From NCBI GenBank assembly GCA_036389395.1, contig DASVPY010000098.1:62001-126000 (forward strand): a stretch of DNA of 64,000 nt, given 5' to 3'. This document shows, piece by piece, positions 17,062-25,275 of this stretch. Source of the stretch: QHXQ01 sp036389395. GTDB taxonomy: Bacteria; Acidobacteriota; Blastocatellia; Pyrinomonadales; Pyrinomonadaceae. How positions within the stretch are numbered: position 1 is the stretch's first letter; every line of letters begins with the position of its first letter. The notes under the pieces were generated by a model, which saw only the letters and a list, made by a program, of their open reading frames with translations, had not been told where the DNA came from and did no database searches. The position numbers were made by a program, and so were the translations under genes.

Positions 17062-18105
17062 ATGAAAACCATGAAACTATCAGAACTTGCCGACGCGACG
17101 GGCGCGCGCCTGGAAGGTGATCCGGCGCTAGAGATTACGGGCGCGGCCGGCCTCGACGAAGCCGGGCCGGGGCACGTCACCTTTCTCGCCAACCCGCGCT
17201 ACACGGCGCGCGTGCAGACGACGCGCGCGGGGGCCGTCTACCTCGCGGCGGGCGTCGAGCCGGGGCGCGAGATCGCGGTGCTGCGCGCGCGCGATCCGTA
17301 CCTCGCCTACACGCGCGCCCTGCGCCTGTTCCACCCCGAACCCGTCTTCGAGCAGTTCGTCCACCCGGCGGCCGTCATCGAGCCGTCGGCGCAAGTAGAC
17401 GAGCGCGTCTGGATCGGCGCGTGCGTCGTCGTCGGGCGGAACGCACGCGTCGGTGCGGGCACACGCATCTACCCGAACGCGACGATTTACGACGACGTGA
17501 TCATCGGGCCGGACTGCGTCATCCATTCGGGCGTGGCCTTGCGCGCAGGGGCGCAACTGGGCGCGCGCGTCATCATCCATAACAACGCCGTCGTCGGCTC
17601 GGACGGCTTCGGCTACGCGAAGGACGAAGAGGGGCGCTGGCTCAAGATTCCGCAGACCGGCCGGGTCGTCGTCGAAGACGACGTTGAGATCGGCGCGGGC
17701 ACGACGATTGACTGCGCGTCGGTCGGCGAGACGCGCATCCGCCGCGGCGCGAAGCTCGACAACCTCGTGCAGATCGGCCACTCCTGCACGGTCGGCGAAG
17801 ACGCGCTGCTCTGCGCGCAGGTGGGCCTCGCCGGCAGCTCGCACGTCGGCCGCCGCGTCATCCTCGCGGGCCAGGCGGGCGTCGCCGGCCACCTCTCCAT
17901 CGGCGACGACGCCGTGCTGACGGCCAAGAGCGCCACGAGCCACAACGTCGCGCCGGGCAAAGTGCTCTCCGGCATCCCCGCCTTCGACAACCGCGAATGG
18001 CTGCGCGCGACCGCCGCCTTCCGCCGCCTCGGTGACATGCAGCGCGCCCTGCGCCAACTCGAAACCCGCGTCGCCGCCCTGCTCGCCGGAGACAAGGCGG
18101 ACTGA
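17062..18105 (+). CDS. lpxD: UDP-3-O-acylglucosamine N-acyltransferase (LpxD)
   Basis: 347 aa; transfers a 3-hydroxyacyl chain to the amine of UDP-3-O-acylglucosamine in lipid A synthesis. An N-terminal uridine-binding domain (LSELADATGARLEGDP, GHVTFLANPRYTA) precedes a left-handed beta-helix of hexapeptide repeats (VWIGACVVVGRNARVGAGT). IHNNAVVGSDGFGYA and WLKIPQTGRVVVEDDVEIGA are family hallmarks. The catalytic His is His240 in LVQIGHSC. ATSHNVAPGKVLSGIPA ends the helix. Two in-frame ATGs three codons apart are possible starts. It is direct evidence for lipid A and thus an outer membrane. Confidence 0.96.
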   Translation: MKTMKLSELADATGARLEGDPALEITGAAGLDEAGPGHVTFLANPRYTARVQTTRAGAVYLAAGVEPGREIAVLRARDPYLAYTRALRLFHPEPVFEQFVHPAAVIEPSAQVDERVWIGACVVVGRNARVGAGTRIYPNATIYDDVIIGPDCVIHSGVALRAGAQLGARVIIHNNAVVGSDGFGYAKDEEGRWLKIPQTGRVVVEDDVEIGAGTTIDCASVGETRIRRGAKLDNLVQIGHSCTVGEDALLCAQVGLAGSSHVGRRVILAGQAGVAGHLSIGDDAVLTAKSATSHNVAPGKVLSGIPAFDNREWLRATAAFRRLGDMQRALRQLETRVAALLAGDKAD

Positions 18106-18163
18106 AGAAGTCTTGCGCGAGTTTTGGGTAGTGGGTGAGTTGCAGGTGGCGCGCGGCCGGTCT

Positions 18164-18245
18164 CACACAGAGGACACAGAGTAGGCACAGAGAGCACAGT
18201 TAAAGACTCTGTGAACTCTGTATCTCCTCTGTGCCCTCTGTGTTG
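18164..18245. repeat. Palindromic repeat, CACAGAG type
   Basis: Left arm ACACAGAGGACACAGAGTA and related units; right arm ends CTCCTCTGTGCCCTCTGTGT. The arms are imperfect and the whole unit is about 80 bp. It lies downstream of lpxD. Confidence 0.75.
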
Positions 18246-18318
18246 AACTAACCGCGCGCCACACTCAACCTCAACCTAACCCACTGCCAAGTATCCCAGC
18301 CGGCCGTGAGAAATGGGC

Positions 18319-18347
18319 TTGACAGGCGGCGCGGCGGCTGGCAAGAT
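18319..18347 (+). promoter_or_regulatory. Promoter for the 96-aa gene
   Basis: TTGACA (18319-18324), 17 bp spacer, CAAGAT (18342-18347), 73 bp before the ATG at 18420. Perfect -35, weak -10. Confidence 0.45.
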
Positions 18348-18419
18348 GGTCTTGAAATTGGTTTTCAATTTCGCCGAAACCGCGACTTCATAATTAAGCG
18401 ATCATTCGGAGTTCCCTCG

Positions 18420-18710
18420 ATGCAGAGCAACAACGCGACAGTCGAACGCCGCGCGCTGGCGCGGCCCGAGCAGCAGATCGAAGTGGCGCTTGAGCAGCGC
18501 GACGGCGTGCCCGAGGTCGTGCTCCGCGCCTCGACCTGGACGGACGGCCTCGGTTGGTGCTGCCAGAAGACGCTGCGGCTCGACGCCGCGCAGGCCGACG
18601 AACTGCACCGCGCCCTCACCGTCGCCCGCCACCGCCTCGCGCGCCACCGCGCCGACGCGGGCGAGCACAACGAGCCAGCGCAGATCATCCAACTCCCCAC
18701 GCTCGCGTGA
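18420..18710 (+). CDS. Hypothetical 96-aa protein
   Basis: Starts at the ATG 18420 (MQSNNATVERR). It has a beta-like centre (VPEVVLRASTWTDGLGWCCQ) and a helix (DAAQADELHRALTVARHRL). There is no signal peptide. It has its own predicted promoter, and its end abuts a very strong hairpin. The WTDGLGW...KTLRL pattern followed by a helix resembles small unannotated proteins I cannot assign to a named family. Confidence 0.6.
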   Translation: MQSNNATVERRALARPEQQIEVALEQRDGVPEVVLRASTWTDGLGWCCQKTLRLDAAQADELHRALTVARHRLARHRADAGEHNEPAQIIQLPTLA

Positions 18711-18730
18711 GCAGTGAGTAGTAGGCAGTA

Positions 18731-18803
18731 GGAGCCGGGAGCCAGAAGAAGAAGGGCCGGCCTTTCATCAAGGCCGGCCCTTCTTCTTCTGGCTCCCGGC
18801 TCC
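18731..18803. terminator. Perfect 34-bp inverted repeat between convergent genes
   Basis: Arm 18731-18764 is the exact reverse complement of 18770-18803, with a 5-nt loop (TCATC). The arm begins GGAGCCGGGAGCCAGAAG and belongs to the AGAAGCC repeat type. Imperfect pairing continues outward (GTAGGCAGTAG with CTGCCTTCTGCCTAC). It lies between a plus-strand gene end (18710) and a minus-strand gene end (18831), so it is placed to act as a bidirectional terminator. Confidence 0.7.
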
Positions 18804-18830
18804 TGGCTTCTGCCTTCTGCCTACTCTTCC

Positions 18831-19292
18831 CTACCCGACCTGGCGCAGCGTGATCTTCTCTTTCGTGATGCTGGACTGGCGTACGTTGGTGAGCTTCTCT
18901 AGTTCTTCGACGTGGAGTTGCTCCTTGTAGATGCGCTCTTCGAGCATGAAGCGGGTCGGGCGGTCTGCGTCGCCGCAGGCTTCCCAGGCGGCGAGGTAGG
19001 CGGCTAAGCCCTCGCGTTCCATCTCCAAGTCCTGGCGGAGCATGTCGGTCAGTTCGGTGGCCTGGCGGATCATGCCCGGCTCGACCGTGGGCACGCCGCC
19101 CAAGGCGACGATCTTGTCGCCGAGCGTCTTCGCGTGGTCGTGCGCCTCCTCGCTCTGATCGCGGAAGTACGAGCGGTAGACTTCGCGCTCGACGCCCGTC
19201 ACCAGAAAGCTGTGCTGCATGTACTGAATCACCGCCGCCAGCTCCAGACTCAGCGCCTTGTTCAGCCCCTCGATCAGCCTGTCGTTCGCCAT
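18831..19292 (-). CDS. Ferritin-like / bacterioferritin-type diiron protein
   Basis: 153 aa four-helix bundle. Diiron ligands appear in the expected order: Glu17 (SLELAAVIQYMQHSF), Glu48 and His51 in an ExxH motif (SEEAHDHA), Glu94 (MEREGLAAY), and Glu124 with His127 in the second ExxH (KEQLHVEEL). This matches bacterioferritin and related ferritin-like proteins that oxidise and store iron. No methionine for bridging heme is placed with confidence. GGAGGA lies upstream of the start. Confidence 0.85.
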   Translation of the reverse strand: MANDRLIEGLNKALSLELAAVIQYMQHSFLVTGVEREVYRSYFRDQSEEAHDHAKTLGDKIVALGGVPTVEPGMIRQATELTDMLRQDLEMEREGLAAYLAAWEACGDADRPTRFMLEERIYKEQLHVEELEKLTNVRQSSITKEKITLRQVG

Positions 19293-19390
19293 CGCTCGTC
19301 CTCCACCAACGCCGCAGAAGTTTTCGCGTTCATTATTACGCTGCCCGCGATGTTATTCAGCCGCCCGCCGCCCGTCAAGTTAAAGGCTGT

Positions 19391-19471
19391 CCGTTGTCCG
19401 TTGTTCTTTCGGCGTGAGTCGCACGCCGAAGATGAACGAGCAGCCGGCATAACAAGCACAACGGACAACGG
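19391..19471. repeat. Nested inverted repeat, CCGTTGT type
   Basis: Outer arms CCGTTGTCCGTTGT (19391-19404) and ACAACGGACAACGG (19458-19471). Inside is a separate perfect hairpin, TTCGGCGTG (19408-19416) with CACGCCGAA (19422-19430) and a 5-nt loop. More CGGACGA units continue to 19488. It separates the SDR stop from the ferritin-like start. Confidence 0.7.
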
Positions 19472-19492
19472 ACGACGGACGACGGACCGCTT

Positions 19493-20242
19493 TTAAGTTA
19501 CCGCCCCGCCGTCCACGATGACGATCTCGCCGTTCATGAAGGTGTTGCGGTCGCTGACCATGAAGGCGGCCATTTCGGCCAGTTCCTCGGGCCGGCCCAT
19601 GCGCCCCTTCGAGACCCAGAACTCGTGCATCTGGATGAGGCGTTCGGGCAGTGTGTGGGCGAGGTCTGTGTCGAAGATGCCGGCGGCGATGGCGTTGACG
19701 GAGACGCCGAAGTTGGCCGCCTCGCGCGACAGGCATTTGGTGAAGCCGATCATCGCCGCCTTCGACGTGGCGTAGTGGACGGCGGTCGGCAGCGCGCGGA
19801 TCGCGCCCACGGACGTGATGTTGAGGATCGCGCCCTTGCGCTGCCTCAACATCTGCTTGTAGATCGGCTTGGTGACGGCGAAGAGGCTGTTGACGTTCGT
19901 GTCTATGACCTCGTCCCAGGCGCGGTCGGTCGTGGTGGCGAAGTTGTCGCCGCGGTTGATGGCGGCGTTGTTGACCAGCACGTCCACGCCGCCCCACTCT
20001 TCGATGAGTTGCCGCACGACGCGCTTCATGCCGACGCGATCCGTGACCGAGATTTTGAAGCCGTGTGCGCGCCGCCCGTGCGCTCTGATCTGCTCGGCGA
20101 CCTGCGCGGCCAGATCGTCGCGCGCGTGGTAGCTGAAGGCCACGTCCGCGCCCTCGCGGGCGAAGACGGCGCACATGGCCGCGCCGAGGCCGCGCGTGCC
20201 GCCGGAGATGAACGCGCGTTTCCCTTCGAGCAGGAGACTCAT
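19493..20242 (-). CDS. SDR-family oxidoreductase (FabG-like)
   Basis: 249 aa classical short-chain dehydrogenase. The cofactor motif is SGGTRGLGAAM near residues 13-23, with the usual NNAAI and the catalytic Ser in NITSVGAI. The active-site pair is in YATSKAAMIGFTKCLSREAA. The C-terminus has MGRPEELAEMAAFMVSDRNTFMNGEIVIVDGGAVT, close to FabG-type 3-oxoacyl reductases. The substrate cannot be told from the sequence. It is probably co-transcribed with the glycosyltransferase upstream (108 bp gap). Confidence 0.9.
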   Translation of the reverse strand: MSLLLEGKRAFISGGTRGLGAAMCAVFAREGADVAFSYHARDDLAAQVAEQIRAHGRRAHGFKISVTDRVGMKRVVRQLIEEWGGVDVLVNNAAINRGDNFATTTDRAWDEVIDTNVNSLFAVTKPIYKQMLRQRKGAILNITSVGAIRALPTAVHYATSKAAMIGFTKCLSREAANFGVSVNAIAAGIFDTDLAHTLPERLIQMHEFWVSKGRMGRPEELAEMAAFMVSDRNTFMNGEIVIVDGGAVT

Positions 20243-20350
20243 CAGTCGGTTTCGCCAGAGTGCCGTGTGATTTTTGAAGCTGGGGCAGCTTAAAGCCTGC
20301 GCCGCGGGCGCGTCAACCGGCGTCTGCGGCGGCGCGCGTCGGCGCGCGCG

Positions 20351-21544
20351 TCAGGCGGTGGGGACGGCGTCGGCCGGCTCGTCTTCGGCGGGGGCGGGGA
20401 TGAGCGCCTTGATCTCTTCGACGATGCGGCGGGTCGAGTGCGGGATGGCGACCGCCGCGGCCGAGGCGCGCAGGGCGGCGTAGTAGCGCGCGTCCTCGCA
20501 CATGCGCCGGACGACGGGCACGATGTCGCGCGCGCGCTCAAGCAGGATGCCCGCGCCGCGCCGGGCGATGAACGTCGCCGTGCCCGACTCCTGCGGCATG
20601 GGCGGGGTCGTCGCGTCGGCGATGATCGGCAGGCGGCAGGCCAAGGCCTCGAAGGTCGTCAGGCCGCCGAGCTTCGAGATCATGACGTTGGCGGCCTGCA
20701 TCAACTGCTCGATCTGCTCCGAGTAGCCGATGACCTTGACGGGGAAGCGCGCGTGCGCCGCGAGCTGTTCGGCCTCTGCGCGCAGCGCGTCGTTCTTGCC
20801 GGCGAGGAAGATGGCCTGCACGTCGAGGTCGCCGCGCACAAGCTCGCGGAAGATTTCGGGGATGTTGCCGCCGCCGACCCAGCCGGCGTTGACGAAGACG
20901 GTGAACTTGTCCGGGTCGAGACCCAAGGCGTGCCGCGCCGCCTGCGCCGTGCGCTCGTCCGGCTGCTCGAACTTCGGGTGGACGGGCATCCCCGACACCT
21001 TGATCCGTTCGGGCGCGACGCCGTAGTCGATCAACTGCTGGCGGGCCTCCTCGCTCGCCACCAGGTAGAGCCGCACGTCGTCGCACGCCCAGCCCTTCCA
21101 GAAGCCGTAACACGGGTCGGTGACGACGGTGACGAGCGGGATCGTCTCCGCCAGCCCCAACTCTTTCAGGACGCGCGCGAAGATGTGCTGCGTGAGCGGG
21201 TGGACGGAGACGACGACGTGCGGGCACCACTTCTCGAAAATCTCTTTGCAGAAGCCGATGCAGCGGCGTTGGAAGAACTCGCGCGTCTCGGGGCGCACGC
21301 GGTTGACGATCCAGTAGAGGTACTTCATCCAGTGCTGCCGGTGGCGCAGCACCCAGTTGTAGCAACGCACCAACTTGTCCGTGACCGCGTGCGACTCCTC
21401 GACGGCGCGCACCACGCGCACCGCGTAAGAGTCGCCCTCCCAGAACCGCTGCACGCCCGCGACAATCGCCGCCGCCGCAGACCTGTGCCCGCCGCCGGTG
21501 TCCGACGAGATGATCAGGATTTTGGGTGTGCGCGGGCGAAACAT
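20351..21544 (-). CDS. MGDG-synthase-like glycosyltransferase (GT28)
   Basis: 397 aa, GT-B fold. The N-terminal motif ILIISSDTGGGHRSAAAAI and the central WCPHVVVSVHPLTQHIFARVL are typical of monogalactosyldiacylglycerol synthase and UgtP-type diacylglycerol glucosyltransferases. The C-terminal donor site has FVNAGWVGGGNIPEIF and MISKLGGLTTFEALACRLP. PPMPQESGTATFI follows. It probably adds a sugar to a membrane diacylglycerol. The acceptor and the sugar are not determined. Confidence 0.85.
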   Translation of the reverse strand: MFRPRTPKILIISSDTGGGHRSAAAAIVAGVQRFWEGDSYAVRVVRAVEESHAVTDKLVRCYNWVLRHRQHWMKYLYWIVNRVRPETREFFQRRCIGFCKEIFEKWCPHVVVSVHPLTQHIFARVLKELGLAETIPLVTVVTDPCYGFWKGWACDDVRLYLVASEEARQQLIDYGVAPERIKVSGMPVHPKFEQPDERTAQAARHALGLDPDKFTVFVNAGWVGGGNIPEIFRELVRGDLDVQAIFLAGKNDALRAEAEQLAAHARFPVKVIGYSEQIEQLMQAANVMISKLGGLTTFEALACRLPIIADATTPPMPQESGTATFIARRGAGILLERARDIVPVVRRMCEDARYYAALRASAAAVAIPHSTRRIVEEIKALIPAPAEDEPADAVPTA

Positions 21545-21558
21545 TTGGTCAGTAGTCA

Positions 21559-21639
21559 GAAGCCAGGAGTCAGAAGCCGGAGGTCAGGAGCCGAAGAAAG
21601 GAGGCCAGCTTTTCCTTCCGGCTTCTGACTCCTGGCTTC
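21559..21639. repeat. Palindromic repeat, AGAAGCC/GTCAG type
   Basis: Perfect 23-bp arms: 21559-21581 (GAAGCCAGGAGTCAGAAGCC core) and 21617-21639. It sits between the glycosyltransferase start and the hicA stop. Confidence 0.75.
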
Positions 21640-21651
21640 CGGTTTCTTCAA

Positions 21652-21882
21652 TTAAAGCAGCCGGCGGAACTCGTCAACATTAATGCCGGCGTCCCGGAGA
21701 ATGCCCTGTAGCGTGCCGGGCGGCAACGTCCGCCCCGAATGCACCGGCGCAGTCACGCGCCTCCGATCCCCGGCCCGCCGCAGGTGGACGTGACTGCCTC
21801 TCTGCCTTTTAATTTCAAAGCCTGCGCGTTCCAGCGCCCGAACCACCGCCCGACCATCCACGCGCGGGAGTTTATCGCTCAT
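21652..21882 (-). CDS. hicA: HicA-family toxin (mRNA interferase)
   Basis: 76 aa. The double-stranded RNA-binding-like HicA fold is clear: LPRVDGRAVVRALERAGFE, then RQRGSHVHLRR with the conserved Gly-Ser-His, and VTAPVHSGRTLPPGTLQGIL ending in the RDAGINVDEFRRLL helix. HicA toxins cleave mRNA and are silenced by HicB. Its start overlaps the hicB stop by 4 nt (ATGA), so translation is coupled. The gene follows the antitoxin here. Confidence 0.93.
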   Translation of the reverse strand: MSDKLPRVDGRAVVRALERAGFEIKRQRGSHVHLRRAGDRRRVTAPVHSGRTLPPGTLQGILRDAGINVDEFRRLL

Positions 21883-22109
21883 GCCGCGGGCGGGACGGAC
21901 AGTTGTGTGACGAAGAAAGGCTCAGGCTCGATCGGCACCGGCTCGCCGTCTTCGCGCAGGCTCTCGACGTGAAGTCCCACGGCCTCGGCAATGTTGGCAC
22001 GGGCTTCCTCAATCGTCGCGCCGAAGGAGTGACAGCCGGGCAGGGCCGGCACGAAGGCATGGAACCCGCCCTCGTCCGGCGCAATCACGACAGTGAACCT
22101 GTAGCTCAT
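21879..22109 (-). CDS. hicB: HicB-family antitoxin
   Basis: 76 aa from the ATG at 22109; the longer frame upstream overlaps the radical SAM gene and is not used. The partial RNase-H-like HicB fold shows YRFTVVIAPDEGGFHAFVP, then PGCHSFGATIEEARANIAEAVGLHVESL. There is no extra C-terminal DNA-binding domain. It starts 8 bp after the radical SAM stop, so the toxin-antitoxin pair probably shares its transcript. Confidence 0.93.
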   Translation of the reverse strand: MSYRFTVVIAPDEGGFHAFVPALPGCHSFGATIEEARANIAEAVGLHVESLREDGEPVPIEPEPFFVTQLSVPPAA

Positions 22110-22117
22110 GATTCGCC

Positions 22118-23281
22118 TCAAGCTTTGACGGTCAGACCGTCGCCTTGCGCCTCTTCGCGCTCGTGCTGGCGGCGCGCCTTCTTCATCTCGCGCTCGAGGC
22201 GCTTGATCTGGATCAGGTGCGTCGGGTTGAAGGGCAGGCTGGGGTAGTAGCTGTTCGACTCGTGCGTGCAGAAGCAGCCGGCCTTGGCTTTCTTGCGCCG
22301 CTCCTGCATGGCGGGCGAGAGCCAGAGCCGCTGGAAGTTCCAGTCGTAGTCGCGCAGGTTGCCGACGGGCGCGAGGTTCTCGCAACTTGAGACCGTGCCC
22401 TCGTCGTAGATGACGCCGCCGGCCGTGCCGGCGTAGCAGGTCATCTGCGCGCGCTGCTCCTCCTGCGTGCGCGCGATCAGCCCGTGCATGTAGATGTCAA
22501 TCGCGGCCTTGAAGAAGCCGGCGTCGCCGCCGTAGTTGTTCTTGATGGCGGCGTGGCGCGAGTCGTCGTCGATCATCCGCGCGAGCCGGGCGTAGCGCGC
22601 GTGGTCTATGTCCAACTCCTGCGGGTCGGCCGACGGCGGGCGGATGTAGTTGAAGTTGACCTTGTCGGGCTTCAACTCGTACTTCAGATAATCGTACCAC
22701 TCGAAGATCGTGTCCTGGTTCGAGTGCATGAAGCAGGTGCAGGTCTGTATGTCGAGCCGGCCGTACTCGCGCTTGATCTGCTGCAACTGGCGCGCGGTGT
22801 CCACGGTGATGTCCCACGAGCCGGGCTTCTGCCTGATCTTCTCGTGCTGCGCCTTGAGGCCGTCAATGCCGAGCGCGACCGCGACGTTGAGGTTCGGGCA
22901 CTCTTCGAGTATCCGCGTCACGTCGGGCATGATGCGCTTCTGAATCTGCCCGTTCGACATCAGGTAGACCGATTCGAGCCGGTTGTTCTCGTAGAACGCG
23001 CGCACGATCTCCGGCAAATCCTTCCGCGTGAACGGCTCGCCCCCGGCGATGATCAGCACGCCAAGATTCCCGCCCAACGTCTCGGAGACGCGCTGCAACT
23101 CGTGCGTCTTCATCTGCAACTTCTTGCGCGGCCGGTCGTCCAACTCGTCCGTGAAGAAGCAGTGCGTGCAGCGCATGTCGCACACGCTCGTCACCAGAAT
23201 GTTGAGCAGCACCGGCGCGAACGGCTGCCCCAACGCCAGCTTCGCGTACCGCTTCAGCAACTCTTTCGTCGTGTAATCCAT
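22118..23281 (-). CDS. Radical SAM protein with SPASM-like C-terminus
   Basis: 387 aa. The [4Fe-4S]-SAM motif is CDMRCTHC (Cys34, Cys38, Cys41), followed by IIAGGEPFTRKDLPEIV, the usual GGE. The C-terminal third has further cysteines (MTCYAGTAGG, VSSCENLAPVGNL, AGCFCTHES), as in SPASM proteins that bind auxiliary clusters. No precursor peptide gene is visible beside it. It could modify a peptide or a lipid-linked or sugar substrate; the reaction is not assignable. It heads a unit with hicB and hicA. Confidence 0.85.
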   Translation of the reverse strand: MDYTTKELLKRYAKLALGQPFAPVLLNILVTSVCDMRCTHCFFTDELDDRPRKKLQMKTHELQRVSETLGGNLGVLIIAGGEPFTRKDLPEIVRAFYENNRLESVYLMSNGQIQKRIMPDVTRILEECPNLNVAVALGIDGLKAQHEKIRQKPGSWDITVDTARQLQQIKREYGRLDIQTCTCFMHSNQDTIFEWYDYLKYELKPDKVNFNYIRPPSADPQELDIDHARYARLARMIDDDSRHAAIKNNYGGDAGFFKAAIDIYMHGLIARTQEEQRAQMTCYAGTAGGVIYDEGTVSSCENLAPVGNLRDYDWNFQRLWLSPAMQERRKKAKAGCFCTHESNSYYPSLPFNPTHLIQIKRLEREMKKARRQHEREEAQGDGLTVKA

Positions 23282-23337
23282 TATGGCCTTTCAGCAAAAC
23301 GGCGCGCTCCCGACCGGCCGGCGCGCAAGCGGCGTCG

Positions 23338-23360
23338 CCCTTCGCACAACGGGCGAAGGG
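23338..23360 (-). promoter_or_regulatory. Hairpin upstream of the radical SAM gene
   Basis: CCCTTCGC (23338-23345) pairs with GCGAAGGG (23353-23360), with a 7-nt loop, in the gap between the TIR stop and the radical SAM start. It could end the TIR transcript. No U-run is present. Confidence 0.35.
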
Positions 23361-23462
23361 TAACTGTAACGTGGCGGGCCGGCAAAAGCAAACAGGTCGC
23401 CGCCCGCCAAAACTCGCCCGTTCTTTGATGCTGATCGAGCGGCGCGCGTACGACGGCCGAAG

Positions 23463-23882
23463 CTATGAACTGAGGTCAGCGGCCGTTTTCAGGTACTGGA
23501 CGATGGTCTCGACCATCGCGCGGAAGTAGCGGTGCGTGTACTCGACGCGCTGGTGGCGCTCAAGCGGGCGCAGCTCTTCGGGCAGCGTGTCGGCCGGCGG
23601 GAAGCTGAAGCCCGGCAGCTCGACGGGGATGATGCCGCGCGCGCTCGCCAGACTCAACTGCCGCCGCACGCGTTGCGACGCGCTGCTGCTCGCCGAGAAG
23701 ACGAGCACCATCAGGCGCGCCGCCTTGAGGGCACTCACAACCGCGGCGTCGTGTTGTTCCCCCGGCGGTACGTCGCGCGGCGCGATCCAGCAGCGCACGC
23801 CGCCCGCCTCAAGCGCCGCGCAGACGGCGTCGGCGACGATCCTGTCCTTAATCGAATAGCTGATGAATGCGTCCGCTGGCAT
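23463..23882 (-). CDS. Stand-alone TIR-domain protein, catalytic Glu replaced
   Basis: 139 aa, a single TIR domain: DAFISYSIKDRIVADAVC, then VRCWIAPRDVPPGEQHD (the BB-loop region) and ARLMVLVFSASSSASQRV. In NAD-cleaving TIR proteins of this type the helix after SxxSxxS carries a catalytic Glu. Here the equivalent position reads RVRRQLSLA, with Gln75 encoded by CAG, one base from GAG. It may therefore be a non-catalytic adaptor. The Ser-rich region and the overall fold look intact. It lies 28 bp after the ntrX-like gene, and co-transcription is likely. Confidence 0.82.
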   Translation of the reverse strand: MPADAFISYSIKDRIVADAVCAALEAGGVRCWIAPRDVPPGEQHDAAVVSALKAARLMVLVFSASSSASQRVRRQLSLASARGIIPVELPGFSFPPADTLPEELRPLERHQRVEYTHRYFRAMVETIVQYLKTAADLSS

Positions 23883-23910
23883 GGCCGACTTACGCGCCGG
23901 AGCTTAAACC

Positions 23911-25275
23911 TCACGCGCCGTTCTCGCGCTCGCCGCGGCCTTTGATGCCGAGGGCGCGCATGCGGCGGTAGAGGTGGCTGCGATCCATGCCGAGGAGTTC
24001 GGCGGCGCGGGTGACGTTGCCCTCGGCCTCGCTCAGTTTGCGGCGGATGAACTCGCGCTGGTGCGCCTCGCTGGCCTCTTTGAAGGAGGAGAACTTCGGG
24101 CTGGCGGGCGCGGGCGCTTCGCCGCCCAGCGCCGGCAGGTCGTGCGCGTGGACGCGCGGGCGCGGGTGCATGATGACGACGCGCTCGACCGTGTTGCGCA
24201 ACTCGCGCACGTTGCCCGGCCACTGGTAGTCCTGCAAGGCCGCGAGCGCCTCCGGCTCGAAGCGTTTGGGCGTTTTGCCGTAAGCCTGCGAGAAGCGTTC
24301 GTTGAAGTGCTCGACCAAGAGCGGCACGTCTTCGAGCCGGTCGCGCAGCGGCGGGATTTCAAACGGGATGACGTTCAGGCGGTAGAACAGGTCGGCGCGA
24401 AACTGCCCGCGCTCGATCTCCAAGTCCAACTGCTTGTTGGTCGCGGCGATGACGCGCACGTCCACGCTCACCGTCTCGCCGCTGCCCACGGGCGCGAACC
24501 GCTGCTCTTCGAGCACGCGCAAGACCTTCGCCTGCACGCGCTGGCTCATGTCGCCGACCTCGTCCAAGAAGAGCGTCGCGCCGTCCGCCAGCTCGAACTT
24601 GCCGCGCTTGGCGGCGGTCGCGCCGGTGAACGCGCCGCGCACGTGCCCGAACAGCTCCGACTCGATCAACTCTTCGGGGATGGCCGCGCAGTTCAACTCG
24701 ACGAAGGGCGCGCCGGCCCGCCGCGACTGCGCGTGGATGGCGCGCGCCACCAACTCCTTGCCCGTGCCCGACTCGCCGTAGATCAGCACGCGCCCGTCGG
24801 TCGGCGCGACCGAAGCGATCTGTTTGCGCAGGGCGCGCATGGCGACCGACGCGCCGACCATCTCGCACTCGCCGCTCGTCTGCGCCACGAGCGCCGCGTT
24901 CACGTGTTCGAGCTGTCGCTGGCGCAGCGCGTTGCGCACCGCGAGCGTAATCTTCTCGATGGAGAGCGGTTTCTCGACGAAGTCGAACGCGCCGAGCTTC
25001 GTCGCGCGCACCGCGGTCTCGATGTTGCCGTGACCGGAGATCATCACGACGGCCGCGTCCGCGCCCGCCGCGCGCAAGCGCGCCAGCGTCTCCAACCCGT
25101 CCAGGCCCGGCAGCCACACGTCCAAGAGCACGCAACTGAAGTTGCGCCGCTCAAGCAGCTTCAGACAGTCCTCGCCCGACGCCACCGCCTCGACCGCGTA
25201 GCCCTCGTCTTCCAACACGCCCCGCAGCGTCTCGCGTATGCCGCGCTCGTCGTCAACGATCAGGAGGGAATCCAT
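23911..25275 (-). CDS. ntrX: NtrX-like sigma54-dependent response regulator
   Basis: 454 aa. The receiver domain (1-120) has Asp52 (LLDVWLPG) as phosphoacceptor and FVEKP. The AAA+ domain (about 145-375) has Walker A YGESGTGKE, the sigma54 loop GAFTGAT, and Walker B ATLFLDEVGDMS. The Fis-type helix-turn-helix near the end reads EGNVTRAAELLGMDRSHLYR. It should activate sigma54 promoters by ATP hydrolysis. It sits directly downstream of the ntrY-like kinase gene, which is presumably its partner. NtrX targets differ among bacteria, so the regulon is unknown. Confidence 0.9.
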   Translation of the reverse strand: MDSLLIVDDERGIRETLRGVLEDEGYAVEAVASGEDCLKLLERRNFSCVLLDVWLPGLDGLETLARLRAAGADAAVVMISGHGNIETAVRATKLGAFDFVEKPLSIEKITLAVRNALRQRQLEHVNAALVAQTSGECEMVGASVAMRALRKQIASVAPTDGRVLIYGESGTGKELVARAIHAQSRRAGAPFVELNCAAIPEELIESELFGHVRGAFTGATAAKRGKFELADGATLFLDEVGDMSQRVQAKVLRVLEEQRFAPVGSGETVSVDVRVIAATNKQLDLEIERGQFRADLFYRLNVIPFEIPPLRDRLEDVPLLVEHFNERFSQAYGKTPKRFEPEALAALQDYQWPGNVRELRNTVERVVIMHPRPRVHAHDLPALGGEAPAPASPKFSSFKEASEAHQREFIRRKLSEAEGNVTRAAELLGMDRSHLYRRMRALGIKGRGERENGA

